64,000 nucleotides of DNA from NCBI RefSeq assembly GCF_009176705.1, contig NZ_AP021846.1, positions 590,001 to 654,000 of the forward strand. The letters run 5' to 3'. Source of the DNA: Pseudoalteromonas sp. A25 (lineage in GTDB: Bacteria; Pseudomonadota; Gammaproteobacteria; Enterobacterales; Alteromonadaceae). A program made the position numbers and the translations under genes. This document shows, piece by piece, positions 1 to 8,024 of this stretch (position 1 is its first letter; every line of letters starts with the position of its first letter). The notes below the pieces were generated by a model. That model worked only from the letters and a program-made list of their open reading frames with translations, was not told the origin of the DNA and did no database searches.

Positions 1-512
1 GCGAATTTGATTTGTCTCAACCTGAAGAGTTGGAGTTTCCTGATGGCACCCGCAGTTCTATTTTACCGTGGCGTATGATGTTTTTAGCGCCGAATTTGGC
101 CAGCTCGGATCAGTTTCCTTTGCACCATGGTCGCCGCGCGGATACATGTGCTGAGCTTGAGCAGTTAAGGCATCAAATTGCGCAATGTACCGGGGTTAAT
201 TTAGCTGTTGCGGTATGTTTGTATTATCCAAATGGCGAGGAAAGTTTGGGCTTTCATAGTGACTTACCCGCTTTTGGCTCTACCGATGTAATCGCCTCGA
301 TAAGCTTAGGTGCGCAGCGAGAGTTTTTAATTCGTTCTCAAAATAACCCGAGTGAACAACAAAGTGTGACTTTAGAACATGGCTCATTGCTTGTGATGGG
401 CAAAGGTTTTCAAGATATGTATGAACATGCTGTTGCCCGCGGCGCTGTCGACATGGGGCCTCGATTTAATATTTCGTTTCGGCAGTTTGGATACAGGCAA
501 AACGAAGTGTGA
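1..512 (+). CDS. AlkB-like 2OG-Fe(II) oxygenase, copy 1 (5' end outside window)
   Basis: This is the C-terminal 170 or so residues of an AlkB-like dioxygenase, a family that removes alkyl groups from nucleic acid bases using Fe(II) and 2-oxoglutarate. The frame is open to the left edge, so the gene starts outside the window. The iron ligands are visible as FHSD (His and Asp), YEHAV (second His), and the PRFNISFR arginines that bind 2-oxoglutarate. It is a near-identical duplicate of the gene at 4072-4671. Only five base differences are visible in the shared coding part, and one changes the protein (Pro in NNPSEQ here, Leu in the other copy). Whether copy 1 has an intact start cannot be seen. 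Confidence 0.85.
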   Translation, partial: EFDLSQPEELEFPDGTRSSILPWRMMFLAPNLASSDQFPLHHGRRADTCAELEQLRHQIAQCTGVNLAVAVCLYYPNGEESLGFHSDLPAFGSTDVIASISLGAQREFLIRSQNNPSEQQSVTLEHGSLLVMGKGFQDMYEHAVARGAVDMGPRFNISFRQFGYRQNEV

Positions 513-708
513 TTGTATTTGCCTCTTACTGCCTTACTTTATTTATACATTGATAAATAAGTTTTTTTTATTTTAGTTAGACGTCAGCCAAAAATCATCA
601 GTAACTCAAGTTTTTAGTTTTTGCTTTATGTAATGTGTTCATACACTGAACCACATTAGGTAGAACAATAAATGAAGTCAAATGTACTTATTGCACTTTT
701 CTCGCTAC
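1..708 (+). repeat. Long direct repeat, copy 1
   Basis: Bases 1-708 match 4160-4869 almost exactly: scattered substitutions plus small length changes in a T-tract after the alkB stop. The repeat covers the alkB-like gene, the downstream spacer and the first 12 codons of the esterase gene. Identity stops sharply at 708, exactly where the transposase element begins. The left limit lies outside the window. Confidence 0.95.
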
Positions 709-743
709 AAGAAAAGGGGTCAAGTCTCTTGTTTCATAACTAA
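672..743 (+). pseudogene. 5' remnant of esterase gene, cut by transposable element
   Basis: The first 12 codons (MKSNVLIALFSL) are those of the intact esterase at 4833, after which the frame runs into the left end of the RAYT element and stops at 741-743 after 23 codons. The rest of the esterase is not found beyond the right end of the element, so a deletion or rearrangement accompanied the insertion. The product would be only a partial signal peptide and is presumably non-functional. Confidence 0.85.
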
Positions 744-786
744 TTTTAACTACGCTTAGTCAGCGTGTTTAATTAGGTGATTTAAG

Positions 787-1767
787 ATGCCAAGGCCACA
801 AAGGATTGAGTACCCACATGCGTTCTATCATGTGATGAATAGAGGACGAGAAAGGCAAACCATTTTCCATGATGAGCGTTATTTTCAAGCATTTTTAGTA
901 ACTTTAGGTGAAGCGCAAAGTCGGTTTGGGTGCATTATTCATGCATATTGTTTGATGTCGAACCATTACCATTTGCTGATTGAGACGCCTAACGCAAATC
1001 TGGGCCGCATTATGCGTCACGTCAATGGGGTCTACACCCAGCGTTATAACCGATTAAAGCAAACTGACGGGCCACTTTTTCGGGGGCGTTACAAAGCCAT
1101 TTTGGTAGAAAAAGGCGCCTATTTGCTGCAACTAAGTCGCTATATTCACCGTAATCCCATAGAAACACAATCTCCGTTGGTTGAAGATTTGGCGCAGTAC
1201 CCTTGGTCGAGTTATCCAGCATACATTGGGCAGGCGAAAGCCGAGCCTTGGTTGGAGCGTGAGTATACTTATGCTGTACTTGGCCATCGGTATAAGTTTA
1301 AGCAGTACCAACGTTTTGTACAGGGCGGTAATGACGAACAGTTGATGACGTTTTACTCGAAAGGAAATACCGCATCGGTGCTTGGTTGCTCGAGCTTTAA
1401 AGAGTGGGTGCAAACCCAGTATTGCACCGAAGTAACACGTGCTGCGGTTATCCAACAACTGCAACCAGAGCTCGATATTACCGCAATTATTGCAGCTGTG
1501 GCGGCGTTTTATGATTGCCCAATTTCGCAACTCACAGAGGTGAACAAAGGGCCAACTAAAGGGTTCGAAGGGCGAAAAGTCGCGATGTATTTTTGCCAAG
1601 AGTTGCTTGCTGCAAACCTTCGAGATATTGCTAAGCACTTCCAATTAGGGCATGGCGGCTCGGTAAGTTTTATCACCCATCAAATCAGGCAAAGACAAAA
1701 ATCGGATAAGGTATTTGCGCAATTATTGGGTGAGATATTAACTTTTATTATGAAGCAAGCGGCTTGA
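787..1767 (+). CDS. REP-associated tyrosine (Y1/HUH) transposase
   Basis: A 326-residue single-strand DNA transposase of the IS200/RAYT type. The N-terminal Y1 domain (about residues 1-150) has the HUH metal-binding pair in SNHYHLL (His60, His62). The catalytic tyrosine is expected in the segment AYLLQLSRYIHRNP (Tyr112 or Tyr119). The C-terminal part (about 225-326) looks like the DnaA C-terminal DNA-binding fold often fused to these proteins. RAYTs nick and mobilise short hairpin or REP-like sequences and are usually single-copy domesticated genes. Here the gene is flanked by inverted GGGGTCAAG motifs and its stop codon lies inside the 3' repeat. It appears intact. Confidence 0.9.
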   Translation: MPRPQRIEYPHAFYHVMNRGRERQTIFHDERYFQAFLVTLGEAQSRFGCIIHAYCLMSNHYHLLIETPNANLGRIMRHVNGVYTQRYNRLKQTDGPLFRGRYKAILVEKGAYLLQLSRYIHRNPIETQSPLVEDLAQYPWSSYPAYIGQAKAEPWLEREYTYAVLGHRYKFKQYQRFVQGGNDEQLMTFYSKGNTASVLGCSSFKEWVQTQYCTEVTRAAVIQQLQPELDITAIIAAVAAFYDCPISQLTEVNKGPTKGFEGRKVAMYFCQELLAANLRDIAKHFQLGHGGSVSFITHQIRQRQKSDKVFAQLLGEILTFIMKQAA

Positions 1768-1836
1768 CCCCTTTATTTTATTTTATGAAGCAAGCGGCTT
1801 GACCCCTTTATTTTATTTGACCCCTTTATTTTATTC
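1748..1836 (+). repeat. Short tandem repeat at transposase 3' end
   Basis: A 35-base unit beginning TTATGAAGCAAGCGGCTTGA occurs at 1748 and again at 1783, followed by a third partial copy (TTGACCCCTTTATTTTATT) starting at 1817. The transposase stop codon TGA (1765-1767) is part of the unit. The repeats contain the CTTGACCCC end motif and look like multiplied element ends. Confidence 0.9.
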
Positions 1837-1893
1837 CGATTGACCATGGTCCATCTCCAGCTAACAGAGACTCTTTGAATAGGAGAAAACGCG

Positions 1894-2919
1894 ATGTACG
1901 ATTATGCACATCAAACCAAATCACAGCTCGAACGAAGTCACCAAGCCGCTCAACTTAGCACTAAATTAATGCCATCTGCGATACAAAAAAGAGGCAGAGA
2001 CTTTTCGCACGTGAGTCAACCGTTTTGCTCATCATACTTATCGAAGCGACTTTCATCTCCTTCAATAACGACAGTGCTCCAAAGAGCGGTGCTTACCCGT
2101 GCTATGCATAACATAAGTCAAGAGGCTGATACGAAAGAAGAGTTGGGCGAAGCGTTAAAGCAGGCAAATTATTCAAATGACATCGCCAGTGAAATTATTC
2201 ATCGATGGCTCGAAAAACATAGTATAGCGGCAGATGAACATGTGTATGCGTACTTCAAAAACGGCTATGGGATTGAAATAGAAAAATTCTACGGCGGTGA
2301 AGAGCCGTCTGATGAAGTAGATGAGTCTTATGAAACTCAGGTAGCCGAACTTGTGTTAAATGACACAGCTCATGGTGGAGGATTATATGCTGAATATCTA
2401 CTCGCAGAAGGTACTGACCCTATTCAAGCGAAAAGAACACCTAACAGCATGTCTGGTCCAAAGGACTTTACGACTTCTAACTCTGGGGATTTTGAAGATT
2501 CCTTTTATATTTTAGGTGGAAGTGGTGAGATTGACTTTGAAACTTTGCCTACCAAAGCAGCCCATACTGCACATGTTCCGCCTGGGAAAAGAAAAAAAAC
2601 ACCTTTAAAGCATGCCAATATTACTTGGACTGATCCCCATTCATCGGGGAGTAAAGCCGACTCATTAATTAACTTGAACGATCACCCAGATGTAAAATCC
2701 AATGCTGTGACAATTGATACTGATGATAGACCACAGCATTTTAGGCTTGCTGATTATTTATACGCAAAGAAAAAGGGCTGGAAGTTTGCGAGCGATACCT
2801 CAAAGTTTCGCAATGGGAAGTGGACCTGGCACCATCTAGCAACGCAATATCATATGGTGTTAGTGGATATGGAAGTGCACGCTAAGCACGGTCACAATGG
2901 CGGTGTGTTTTTATGGTAA
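1894..2919 (+). CDS. Predicted WHH-type (HNH/Endo VII) nuclease toxin
   Basis: A 341-residue protein whose last 30 residues carry the WHH nuclease signature: Trp312-His313-His314, then Met-Val-Leu-Val, His329, and His334-Asn-Gly-Gly near the C-terminus. This pattern (WHH...M.LV...H....H.GG) belongs to the HNH/Endonuclease VII superfamily found at the tips of bacterial polymorphic toxins. No signal peptide or membrane segment is seen. The N-terminal 100 residues are polar, with a VLQRA stretch of a kind seen in effectors of contractile injection systems, but this is only suggestive. Residues 120-300 are not recognised. An AGGAG ribosome site precedes the start. No clear immunity gene follows. 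Confidence 0.7.
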   Translation: MYDYAHQTKSQLERSHQAAQLSTKLMPSAIQKRGRDFSHVSQPFCSSYLSKRLSSPSITTVLQRAVLTRAMHNISQEADTKEELGEALKQANYSNDIASEIIHRWLEKHSIAADEHVYAYFKNGYGIEIEKFYGGEEPSDEVDESYETQVAELVLNDTAHGGGLYAEYLLAEGTDPIQAKRTPNSMSGPKDFTTSNSGDFEDSFYILGGSGEIDFETLPTKAAHTAHVPPGKRKKTPLKHANITWTDPHSSGSKADSLINLNDHPDVKSNAVTIDTDDRPQHFRLADYLYAKKKGWKFASDTSKFRNGKWTWHHLATQYHMVLVDMEVHAKHGHNGGVFLW

Positions 2920-3323
2920 TAAATCAACGAAATAAAGAGGAGACGAGGTAATTTCCCCATAGTCAGAGTATCTGGCTCGGAGTCCTATTCACAACTACAA
3001 GGTGTTAAATATGTCTAAACATAAAGCACAGCTAAAAAGTAACTAAAAACAGCAAGCAGCTAAGCAAAGGCGTTTAAATACACCGGGCGAGCAGCCAGTA
3101 CAAAGAATGATCGCAAATGTGGGAAGAAAAAGCCTCACGGAATTGCATAAAGATTGGGCACCTCGTATTTATAAGTAAGGGATGTCGAGCTATGTGCTTG
3201 GTAACGCTATGCTTAATATTTTAAATATCAGGTAAATACCACTTACCGATAGCGCTTTTTGTTGTTTCAATCTGCAATTTTTTGTACCTTAATCTGTAAC
3301 TAATCAGCAGTTAAGGAAGAAAA
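2920..3323. other. 404-bp gap holding only a broken small frame
   Basis: Between the nuclease toxin and the secreted protein there is no intact gene. The only coding-like item is the interrupted 55-codon frame at 3011-3178. The remainder is AT-rich and probably includes the promoter for the gene at 3324. Confidence 0.6.
3011..3178 (+). pseudogene. Small frame interrupted by one stop codon
   Basis: From ATG 3011 the frame reads MSKHKAQLKSN, then a TAA at 3044-3046, and continues in the same frame for 43 more codons (start KQQAAKQRRLNTPGEQPV, end WAPRIYK) to a TAA at 3176. The amino acid composition after the stop is protein-like: basic, with a plausible C-terminus. The simplest reading is a 55-residue gene broken by a point mutation. 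The alternative is reinitiation at an internal Met. The family is not recognised. It sits where a toxin's partner gene would be expected, but nothing in it suggests an immunity function. Confidence 0.45.
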
Positions 3324-3878
3324 ATGAAAAATAAATTGAGACTAGCCAGCTTCACAGCTTTGTTGCTTTTTGTACCACAGTCATACGCTAAAACCGTTTC
3401 ATATACGGGCACAAATTGCGTCGACAAATATGCTAAACAGGGAGAGAGTCGATTAAAATACCGTCACCATTCAGCATCAGGTATTGAGAACACAACGGAT
3501 AGCAGTGTCACAGTGTTTTGTCCTGTTAATTTAGAACAGGACAATTTAATCGATAAAGTGGTGGTATATGCAAGTACGCATAAGGCAAACTCTTCGATAT
3601 TTTCATGCTCATTGTCAGTAACGGGTATGTACAATCCCGGTGTAACAATAGCGAGTTTATCTGCCAGCAATAGCGACAAAGCGCGCTTTGGTTTGGAGTT
3701 GCTCGCTAACGATGCGTATGAACAACGCTTGCAATCTTATAGACAAACATATGCAGACAATAGTGAAGCATCAGCATATTTGACTTGCTCAATACCAGGT
3801 GTTGCACAAGCGCACTTAAATACGAAATACGGCTATACGCGTTTAATTGGGTATACAGTGAAATACAAAGATTATTAA
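3324..3878 (+). CDS. Secreted protein of unknown function
   Basis: A 184-residue protein with a clear Sec signal peptide (basic MKNKLR, hydrophobic core, likely cut after SYA near residue 22). The mature part is rich in Ser, Thr and Tyr and contains four cysteines (TNCVD, VFCPV, FSCSL, LTCSI), an even number compatible with two disulfides in the periplasm or outside the cell. AAGGAAG precedes the ATG at good distance. I do not recognise the family. It is transcribed with the same orientation as the toxin and the second alkB copy but is separated from both. Confidence 0.7.
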   Translation: MKNKLRLASFTALLLFVPQSYAKTVSYTGTNCVDKYAKQGESRLKYRHHSASGIENTTDSSVTVFCPVNLEQDNLIDKVVVYASTHKANSSIFSCSLSVTGMYNPGVTIASLSASNSDKARFGLELLANDAYEQRLQSYRQTYADNSEASAYLTCSIPGVAQAHLNTKYGYTRLIGYTVKYKDY

Positions 3879-3900
3879 TCGTGTAAACGTCATCACCTTT

Positions 3901-3932
3901 GTGACTCAATACATTTAGTTGCTTTGAGTCAC
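3901..3932 (+). terminator. Possible terminator hairpin after secreted protein
   Basis: GTGACTCAA (3901-3909) pairs with TTGAGTCAC (3924-3932), a perfect 9-bp stem with a 14-base loop, 22 bases after the stop codon. The following bases are CTTTC-like rather than a clean T-run, so termination strength is uncertain. Confidence 0.45.
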
Positions 3933-4071
3933 TTCTTTCGCCTTCAAACGCTAATCAATAACCTCATTGTTTATCCATGCGTGTATCTGATCTGAATAAT
4001 AGCAAAAGGCAAGATCTCACCCCAAAGATCAGCTAAAGTAACACTGAGTATTCGCTAAGAAGGAACACGCT

Positions 4072-4671
4072 GTGAAACTCCCCCTAGCTTGTAACGCTTA
4101 CTACTATTCAAACTTTATGTCGGATGAATTGAGCACGTCATTGCTTAATTGGCTCATGAGCGAATTTGATTTGTCTCAACCTGAAGAGTTGGAGTTTCCT
4201 GATGGCACCCGCAGTTCCATTTTACCGTGGCGCATGATGTTTTTAGCGCCGAATTTGGCCAGCTCGGATCAGTTTCCTTTGCACCATGGTCGCCGTGCGG
4301 ATACATGTGCTGAGCTTGAGCAGTTAAGGCATCAAATTGCGCAATGTACCGGGGTTAATTTAGCTGTTGCGGTGTGTTTGTATTATCCAAATGGCGAGGA
4401 AAGTTTGGGCTTTCATAGTGACTTACCCGCTTTTGGCTCTACCGATGTAATCGCCTCGATAAGCTTAGGTGCGCAGCGAGAGTTTTTAATTCGTTCTCAA
4501 AATAACCTGAGTGAACAACAAAGTGTGACTTTAGAACATGGCTCATTGCTTGTGATGGGCAAAGGTTTTCAAGATATGTATGAACATGCTGTTGCCCGCG
4601 GCGCTGTCGACATGGGGCCTCGATTTAATATTTCGTTTCGGCAGTTTGGATACAGGCAAAACGAAGTGTGA
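4072..4671 (+). CDS. AlkB-like 2OG-Fe(II) oxygenase, copy 2 (complete)
   Basis: The complete 199-residue copy of the AlkB-like dioxygenase. Ligands in order are His115 and Asp117 (FHSD), His172 (YEHAV), and Arg184/Arg190 (PRFNISFR). A WRMMFLAPN segment near residue 53 fits the substrate-binding lid of the family. The start is GTG at 4072 preceded by AAGGAAC at normal spacing. Expected role is direct reversal of alkyl damage in DNA or RNA, in the cytoplasm. From base 4160 onward it is nearly identical to the sequence at the left edge of the window, so this gene is one partner of a recent duplication. Confidence 0.85.
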   Translation: MKLPLACNAYYYSNFMSDELSTSLLNWLMSEFDLSQPEELEFPDGTRSSILPWRMMFLAPNLASSDQFPLHHGRRADTCAELEQLRHQIAQCTGVNLAVAVCLYYPNGEESLGFHSDLPAFGSTDVIASISLGAQREFLIRSQNNLSEQQSVTLEHGSLLVMGKGFQDMYEHAVARGAVDMGPRFNISFRQFGYRQNEV

Positions 4672-4869
4672 CTGTATTTGCCTCTTACTGCCTTACTTTA
4701 TTTATACATTGATAAATAAGCTTTTTTTTTATTTTAGTTAGACGTCAGCCAAAAATCATCAGTAACTCAAGTTTTTAGTTTTTGCTTTATGTAATGTGTT
4801 CATACACTGAACCACATTAGGTAGAACAATAAATGAAATCAAATGTACTTATTGCACTTTTCTCGCTAC
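4160..4869 (+). repeat. Long direct repeat, copy 2
   Basis: Matches 1-708. Contains most of the complete alkB-like gene, its 3' spacer and the start of the intact esterase gene. The extra length relative to copy 1 comes from a longer T-tract near 4722-4732. Confidence 0.95.
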
Positions 4870-5690
4870 TGCCATTTTTTGCTCTGTATGCTAATGAATA
4901 TCAACCCGTTAGCATGGCTGGTACTCAAATGGTGCCGATACAAGATAGTAAAAATAACAGGCAGTATGCGTTGTATATCAAGCTTCCGAAAAGCTATAGC
5001 ACAGAAACAGCAAAGCGCTATCCGGTGCTCTATTTTACCGATGCATTATGGCATATGGAGTTACTATCTGGGGCAAGTTACTTTTTGTTAGAAGAAATGA
5101 TCTTGGTGGGGATCTCTTGGCAGACTGATATTTCAGAGCAAGTAAAAGCGAAGGAGGGGGGGTATTTTAGCCGTTATCGAGATTATTCAGTTCAGCCATC
5201 CAAAGATGCGGCTAAGCAAGAAAAGTATCAATTTGGGCAAGCAAACAGGCATGTCGCGTTTATTAAAAATGATGTGTTCAGTTATGTTGATAACACCTTT
5301 CGTACAAAACCTCACGCGCGTACTTATTTTGGGTTTTCTTTAGGCGGATTATTTGGTGCTTATGCACTGCTTACACAACCCGATATGTTTAAAAACTACA
5401 TTCTTGGTAGTCCCGCTATCTGGCGCAATAGCCCTTATTTATTTTCAAAACAAAGCGCTTTGCTCAAAGATAAAAATCTAAAGATCAATGTGTTTATATC
5501 TTATGGAGAGCGTGAAGAGCGGCTAAGTAAGCATGTCGACGAATTGGTTACTACCTTAAAAGGCAAACAGTATCCGAGTATATCAACCATTGAACATATG
5601 GTAATTGACTCTTCAGGGCATAGCGATTCATTTCCAATGATGGGGGTTGCCAGTATAAAGTGGCTGTCATCTTTGACCTCAGAGCTCTAG
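4833..5690 (+). CDS. Secreted alpha/beta-hydrolase, esterase family
   Basis: A 285-residue exported hydrolase of the esterase D/enterochelin-esterase-like family. The signal peptide covers about residues 1-20 (cut after LYA). The nucleophile elbow GFSLGG places the catalytic serine at Ser169, and a candidate catalytic His is in DSSGHSDSF near the C-terminus. A YPVLYFTDA strand near residue 63 is typical of the fold. The natural substrate cannot be read from sequence; siderophore esters and other acyl esters are possibilities. A run of seven G bases (5156-5162) inside the gene encodes Gly-Gly and is potentially slippage-prone. A truncated duplicate of the 5' end lies at 672. Confidence 0.8.
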   Translation: MKSNVLIALFSLLPFFALYANEYQPVSMAGTQMVPIQDSKNNRQYALYIKLPKSYSTETAKRYPVLYFTDALWHMELLSGASYFLLEEMILVGISWQTDISEQVKAKEGGYFSRYRDYSVQPSKDAAKQEKYQFGQANRHVAFIKNDVFSYVDNTFRTKPHARTYFGFSLGGLFGAYALLTQPDMFKNYILGSPAIWRNSPYLFSKQSALLKDKNLKINVFISYGEREERLSKHVDELVTTLKGKQYPSISTIEHMVIDSSGHSDSFPMMGVASIKWLSSLTSEL

Positions 5691-5710
5691 TGTTAATTGA
5701 GCCTAGTTAA

Positions 5711-5899
5711 CCTCAGGTGCGGATAAGAGTTTTGATAGCTCAGAAGAGAGACATTGCAACCCCTTCAATATCCAATGACGATATTTCGCTCACTATCAAG
5801 GCATTTTCGTGAAGTAATAGCGAGCTATTACAAATGAAAATAACGAAGAGAGTGAGTGAAATAGCTTTATTGGGCAAATTCTCTTATGTGCAGCTGAGG
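5711..5899 (+). mobile_element. MITE-like 189-bp element, copy A
   Basis: Starts CCTCAGGTGCGGATAAGAG and ends with the inverse complement of CCTCAGCTGCACATAAGAG, giving imperfect terminal inverted repeats of about 19 bases. Flanks (GTTAA / TTAG) extend the symmetry. A perfect internal hairpin GTAATAGC-TC-GCTATTAC sits near the middle (about 5813-5830). It has no transposase. The reverse complement occurs at 40868-41056, also 189 bp, differing only by substitutions. The size, inverted ends and dispersed near-identical copies fit a non-autonomous miniature element. Confidence 0.8.
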
Positions 5900-5927
5900 T
5901 TAGTTAGGGGCTGTTTTATGCTCCAAA

Positions 5928-8024
5928 TCACTGCTGCAATATAACCAGCTCTTGATCTATAGCAATAAATTGCTCAAGCAGTAGTTTGTTGCTCGTTATA
6001 TCGGTTATTTTCCATGCTGTGGGTTTGAGGGTTGCTAGGGTCTGTATCAGATCACCGCTTGTGCTGTATTTATTAAGTGTAAAAGTTTGCTTATCTACGC
6101 TGTAGATAGCATCGTTTTTAATCACTAAAGCATTGCCGTTTATTGCTGGCAAAGGAACTGGCGAGGTGGTACTTGGCGTAATTGAGCGACGGAATACGCC
6201 GCCTTGCGAGGTACTAAAAATGAGCTGATCTTGGTTTACCCACGCATTTTGAACATGTTCAAGTTTTAATGATGTGAGCGCGTTGTGGTGGATATCGAAT
6301 TGGTATAAAGCATTAGGAGCCTTATCGTTGATGAGCACTAACAGCGTGTTGTTATCTACCCAATTGAGTACCGAATAAATCGGTTTGTGGGTACTTACAA
6401 CGTTAGTATCACCGGTTAAATCGGTTATTTTCAATTGACCATTGCTCGCCCAAGCTAACTGGTGGTTATCATTCGACCATGCGTAATTATGTATTGCACC
6501 GCCCTGTTTGTTGCTTGTTAGTTGTGTTTTACCGTTATTGGTGTGCGTTAACCACAGTTCATCCTGCCCAGTAAGATTACTAATAAAAACAGTACGTTGC
6601 TCATCTATAAAGCGAGCTTGACGCTCTTGTTCTTTGCTGCGTGCCAGGCTTGGGTAAGGCGTTGCAATCGTGTTGAGGTCGTCTATTGTCGGTCGTTTGC
6701 TTTGTGTGTTTAATTCAATAACTGCAATATCAATGTCTTTACTGCCTTGCACGGCGATCAATGTATGCTTATCGGGGTGCTGGGCTGCCGAAACCAGTCG
6801 TGTGCTTGGGGTTGCTATTTTACTTACTTTACCATCAAGAGAAATCTTAAAAAGTTGATTATTATGAACAGCAAGTAAGTACTCACCTTGTGCGTTGTAA
6901 TTGCCTTTTAGCGGCTCAATAGCGTGATGTGATGGTGAGGAAGTTAACGTCACTTGATGTTGCACTTTTGCTTGCTTATCTAACAAAATAAGTTGGGGCT
7001 GAGCGTTCTCTGCTCGTGTAAATAATGCAAATTGTTGGCGCTTGGGGTGATAGTCAAAATGATAAACAGCATACTTTTTAGAGGAATACAGTGTGCTGGT
7101 GGTTTTATTTAAATCATTATAGTGCATTAACACATTGCGGATGCCATCAAATTGTAAAAATACATATTGGTGATTGGCAAGTGCTTTTGGAGTCATTAAT
7201 TGCTGTGCATTGCATTGGTAACGTTTGTTTGGCGTAACTGGTTTACTCAATGCCTGAGCAAAGTCTAAAGTTGCCAACGCCCAGCATTGCGACTGTTTTT
7301 GTGTGTTGTTGTGGGTTTTATTACATTGCTCATGAGCGGCAAACACTAGCTCTCTGCCGTCGGGTGTAAAGCTTACAGCCCCAAACTGGCCGGCTTTTGA
7401 TGTCAGTTGAGCTTCGTGACCACTTTGCAACTGTTTTGCCCAAATATGACTTTTACACTGTCCTGCGTAGCGGTTGAATACCACATACTGAGCATTTGGG
7501 CTGTATATCGCATGAGATTCATGGGCGTCGGTGCGCGTTAGTTCACTCAGTTGCGCGTATTGACTGTGTGGGTCTTCAACCCAAAATAACTGCAAAGCTA
7601 ATAACAATACGCAAGCAAAGACCAAAGAAAATGTCGCCGGGGTTAACTTTAATGCTCGCAGGTGTTTGTTTGATTGTGGCTTTTTACGCTCATTAGAGGG
7701 GGGATCCCAAACAACGTTGCTTAATAATCGATAACCAATCTTGGGGTGAGTGGCGATAATTTTAGGAGCTTTAGCGTCATCACTTAGCTCTTTTCGCAAG
7801 ATGGCAATGCAGCGCTGCAAGGCATTGGGCACCACCTCTGCGCCTTGCCAAACCTGTTCCATTAAAACTTGGTGAGTGACCACTTCATTTTGATGTTTTG
7901 CCAGCACATACAATACTTTGAGTACTTTAGGCTCTACTTTACTGCATTGCTCGCCTCGAATTATCAGCGATTGTGATAAGTCTATTTTAAAATCTTGAAC
8001 ATAAAATATGGTTGGCTGCGTCAT
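5928..8024 (-). CDS. Membrane-anchored winged-helix regulator with beta-propeller sensor
   Basis: A 698-residue protein with three parts. An OmpR/PhoB-type winged-helix DNA-binding domain occupies about residues 10-105 (VEPKVLKVLYVLAKHQNEVV, then IGYRLL). A single membrane helix lies at about 130-150 (FSLVFACVLLLALQLFW). The large periplasmic C-terminal region carries repeated TolB/WD40-like blades. This is the CadC/ToxR layout: the DNA-binding part is cytoplasmic and the propeller senses a periplasmic signal. It is divergent from the MBL-fold gene at 8245, with a 220-bp shared promoter region, so that gene is a likely target. The ligand is unknown. Confidence 0.85.
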   Translation of the reverse strand: MTQPTIFYVQDFKIDLSQSLIIRGEQCSKVEPKVLKVLYVLAKHQNEVVTHQVLMEQVWQGAEVVPNALQRCIAILRKELSDDAKAPKIIATHPKIGYRLLSNVVWDPPSNERKKPQSNKHLRALKLTPATFSLVFACVLLLALQLFWVEDPHSQYAQLSELTRTDAHESHAIYSPNAQYVVFNRYAGQCKSHIWAKQLQSGHEAQLTSKAGQFGAVSFTPDGRELVFAAHEQCNKTHNNTQKQSQCWALATLDFAQALSKPVTPNKRYQCNAQQLMTPKALANHQYVFLQFDGIRNVLMHYNDLNKTTSTLYSSKKYAVYHFDYHPKRQQFALFTRAENAQPQLILLDKQAKVQHQVTLTSSPSHHAIEPLKGNYNAQGEYLLAVHNNQLFKISLDGKVSKIATPSTRLVSAAQHPDKHTLIAVQGSKDIDIAVIELNTQSKRPTIDDLNTIATPYPSLARSKEQERQARFIDEQRTVFISNLTGQDELWLTHTNNGKTQLTSNKQGGAIHNYAWSNDNHQLAWASNGQLKITDLTGDTNVVSTHKPIYSVLNWVDNNTLLVLINDKAPNALYQFDIHHNALTSLKLEHVQNAWVNQDQLIFSTSQGGVFRRSITPSTTSPVPLPAINGNALVIKNDAIYSVDKQTFTLNKYSTSGDLIQTLATLKPTAWKITDITSNKLLLEQFIAIDQELVILQQ

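Larger units (their letters stand above)
709..1836 (+). mobile_element. RAYT-type (REP/Y1 transposase) element
   Basis: The element is bounded on the left by the junction at 708/709 followed by AAAAGGGGTCAAG. On the right it is bounded by repeated CTTGACCCC + TTTATTTTAT units, the inverse complement of the left motif. It contains one transposase gene. The boundaries are inferred from loss of identity with the other alkB-esterase copy on the left and from the last repeat unit on the right. Confidence 0.7.

Noticed and set aside
1132..1644. A 170-codon minus-strand frame within the RAYT gene
   Set aside because: Shadow of the transposase; no motif or ribosome site.
3044..3046. Stop-codon recoding in the small interrupted frame
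   Set aside because: The codon is TAA, which is not used for selenocysteine or pyrrolysine, and no slippery site precedes it.
5156..5162. G7 tract in the esterase as a phase-variation switch
   Set aside because: The tract is short and the frame is intact; without strain comparison there is no support.
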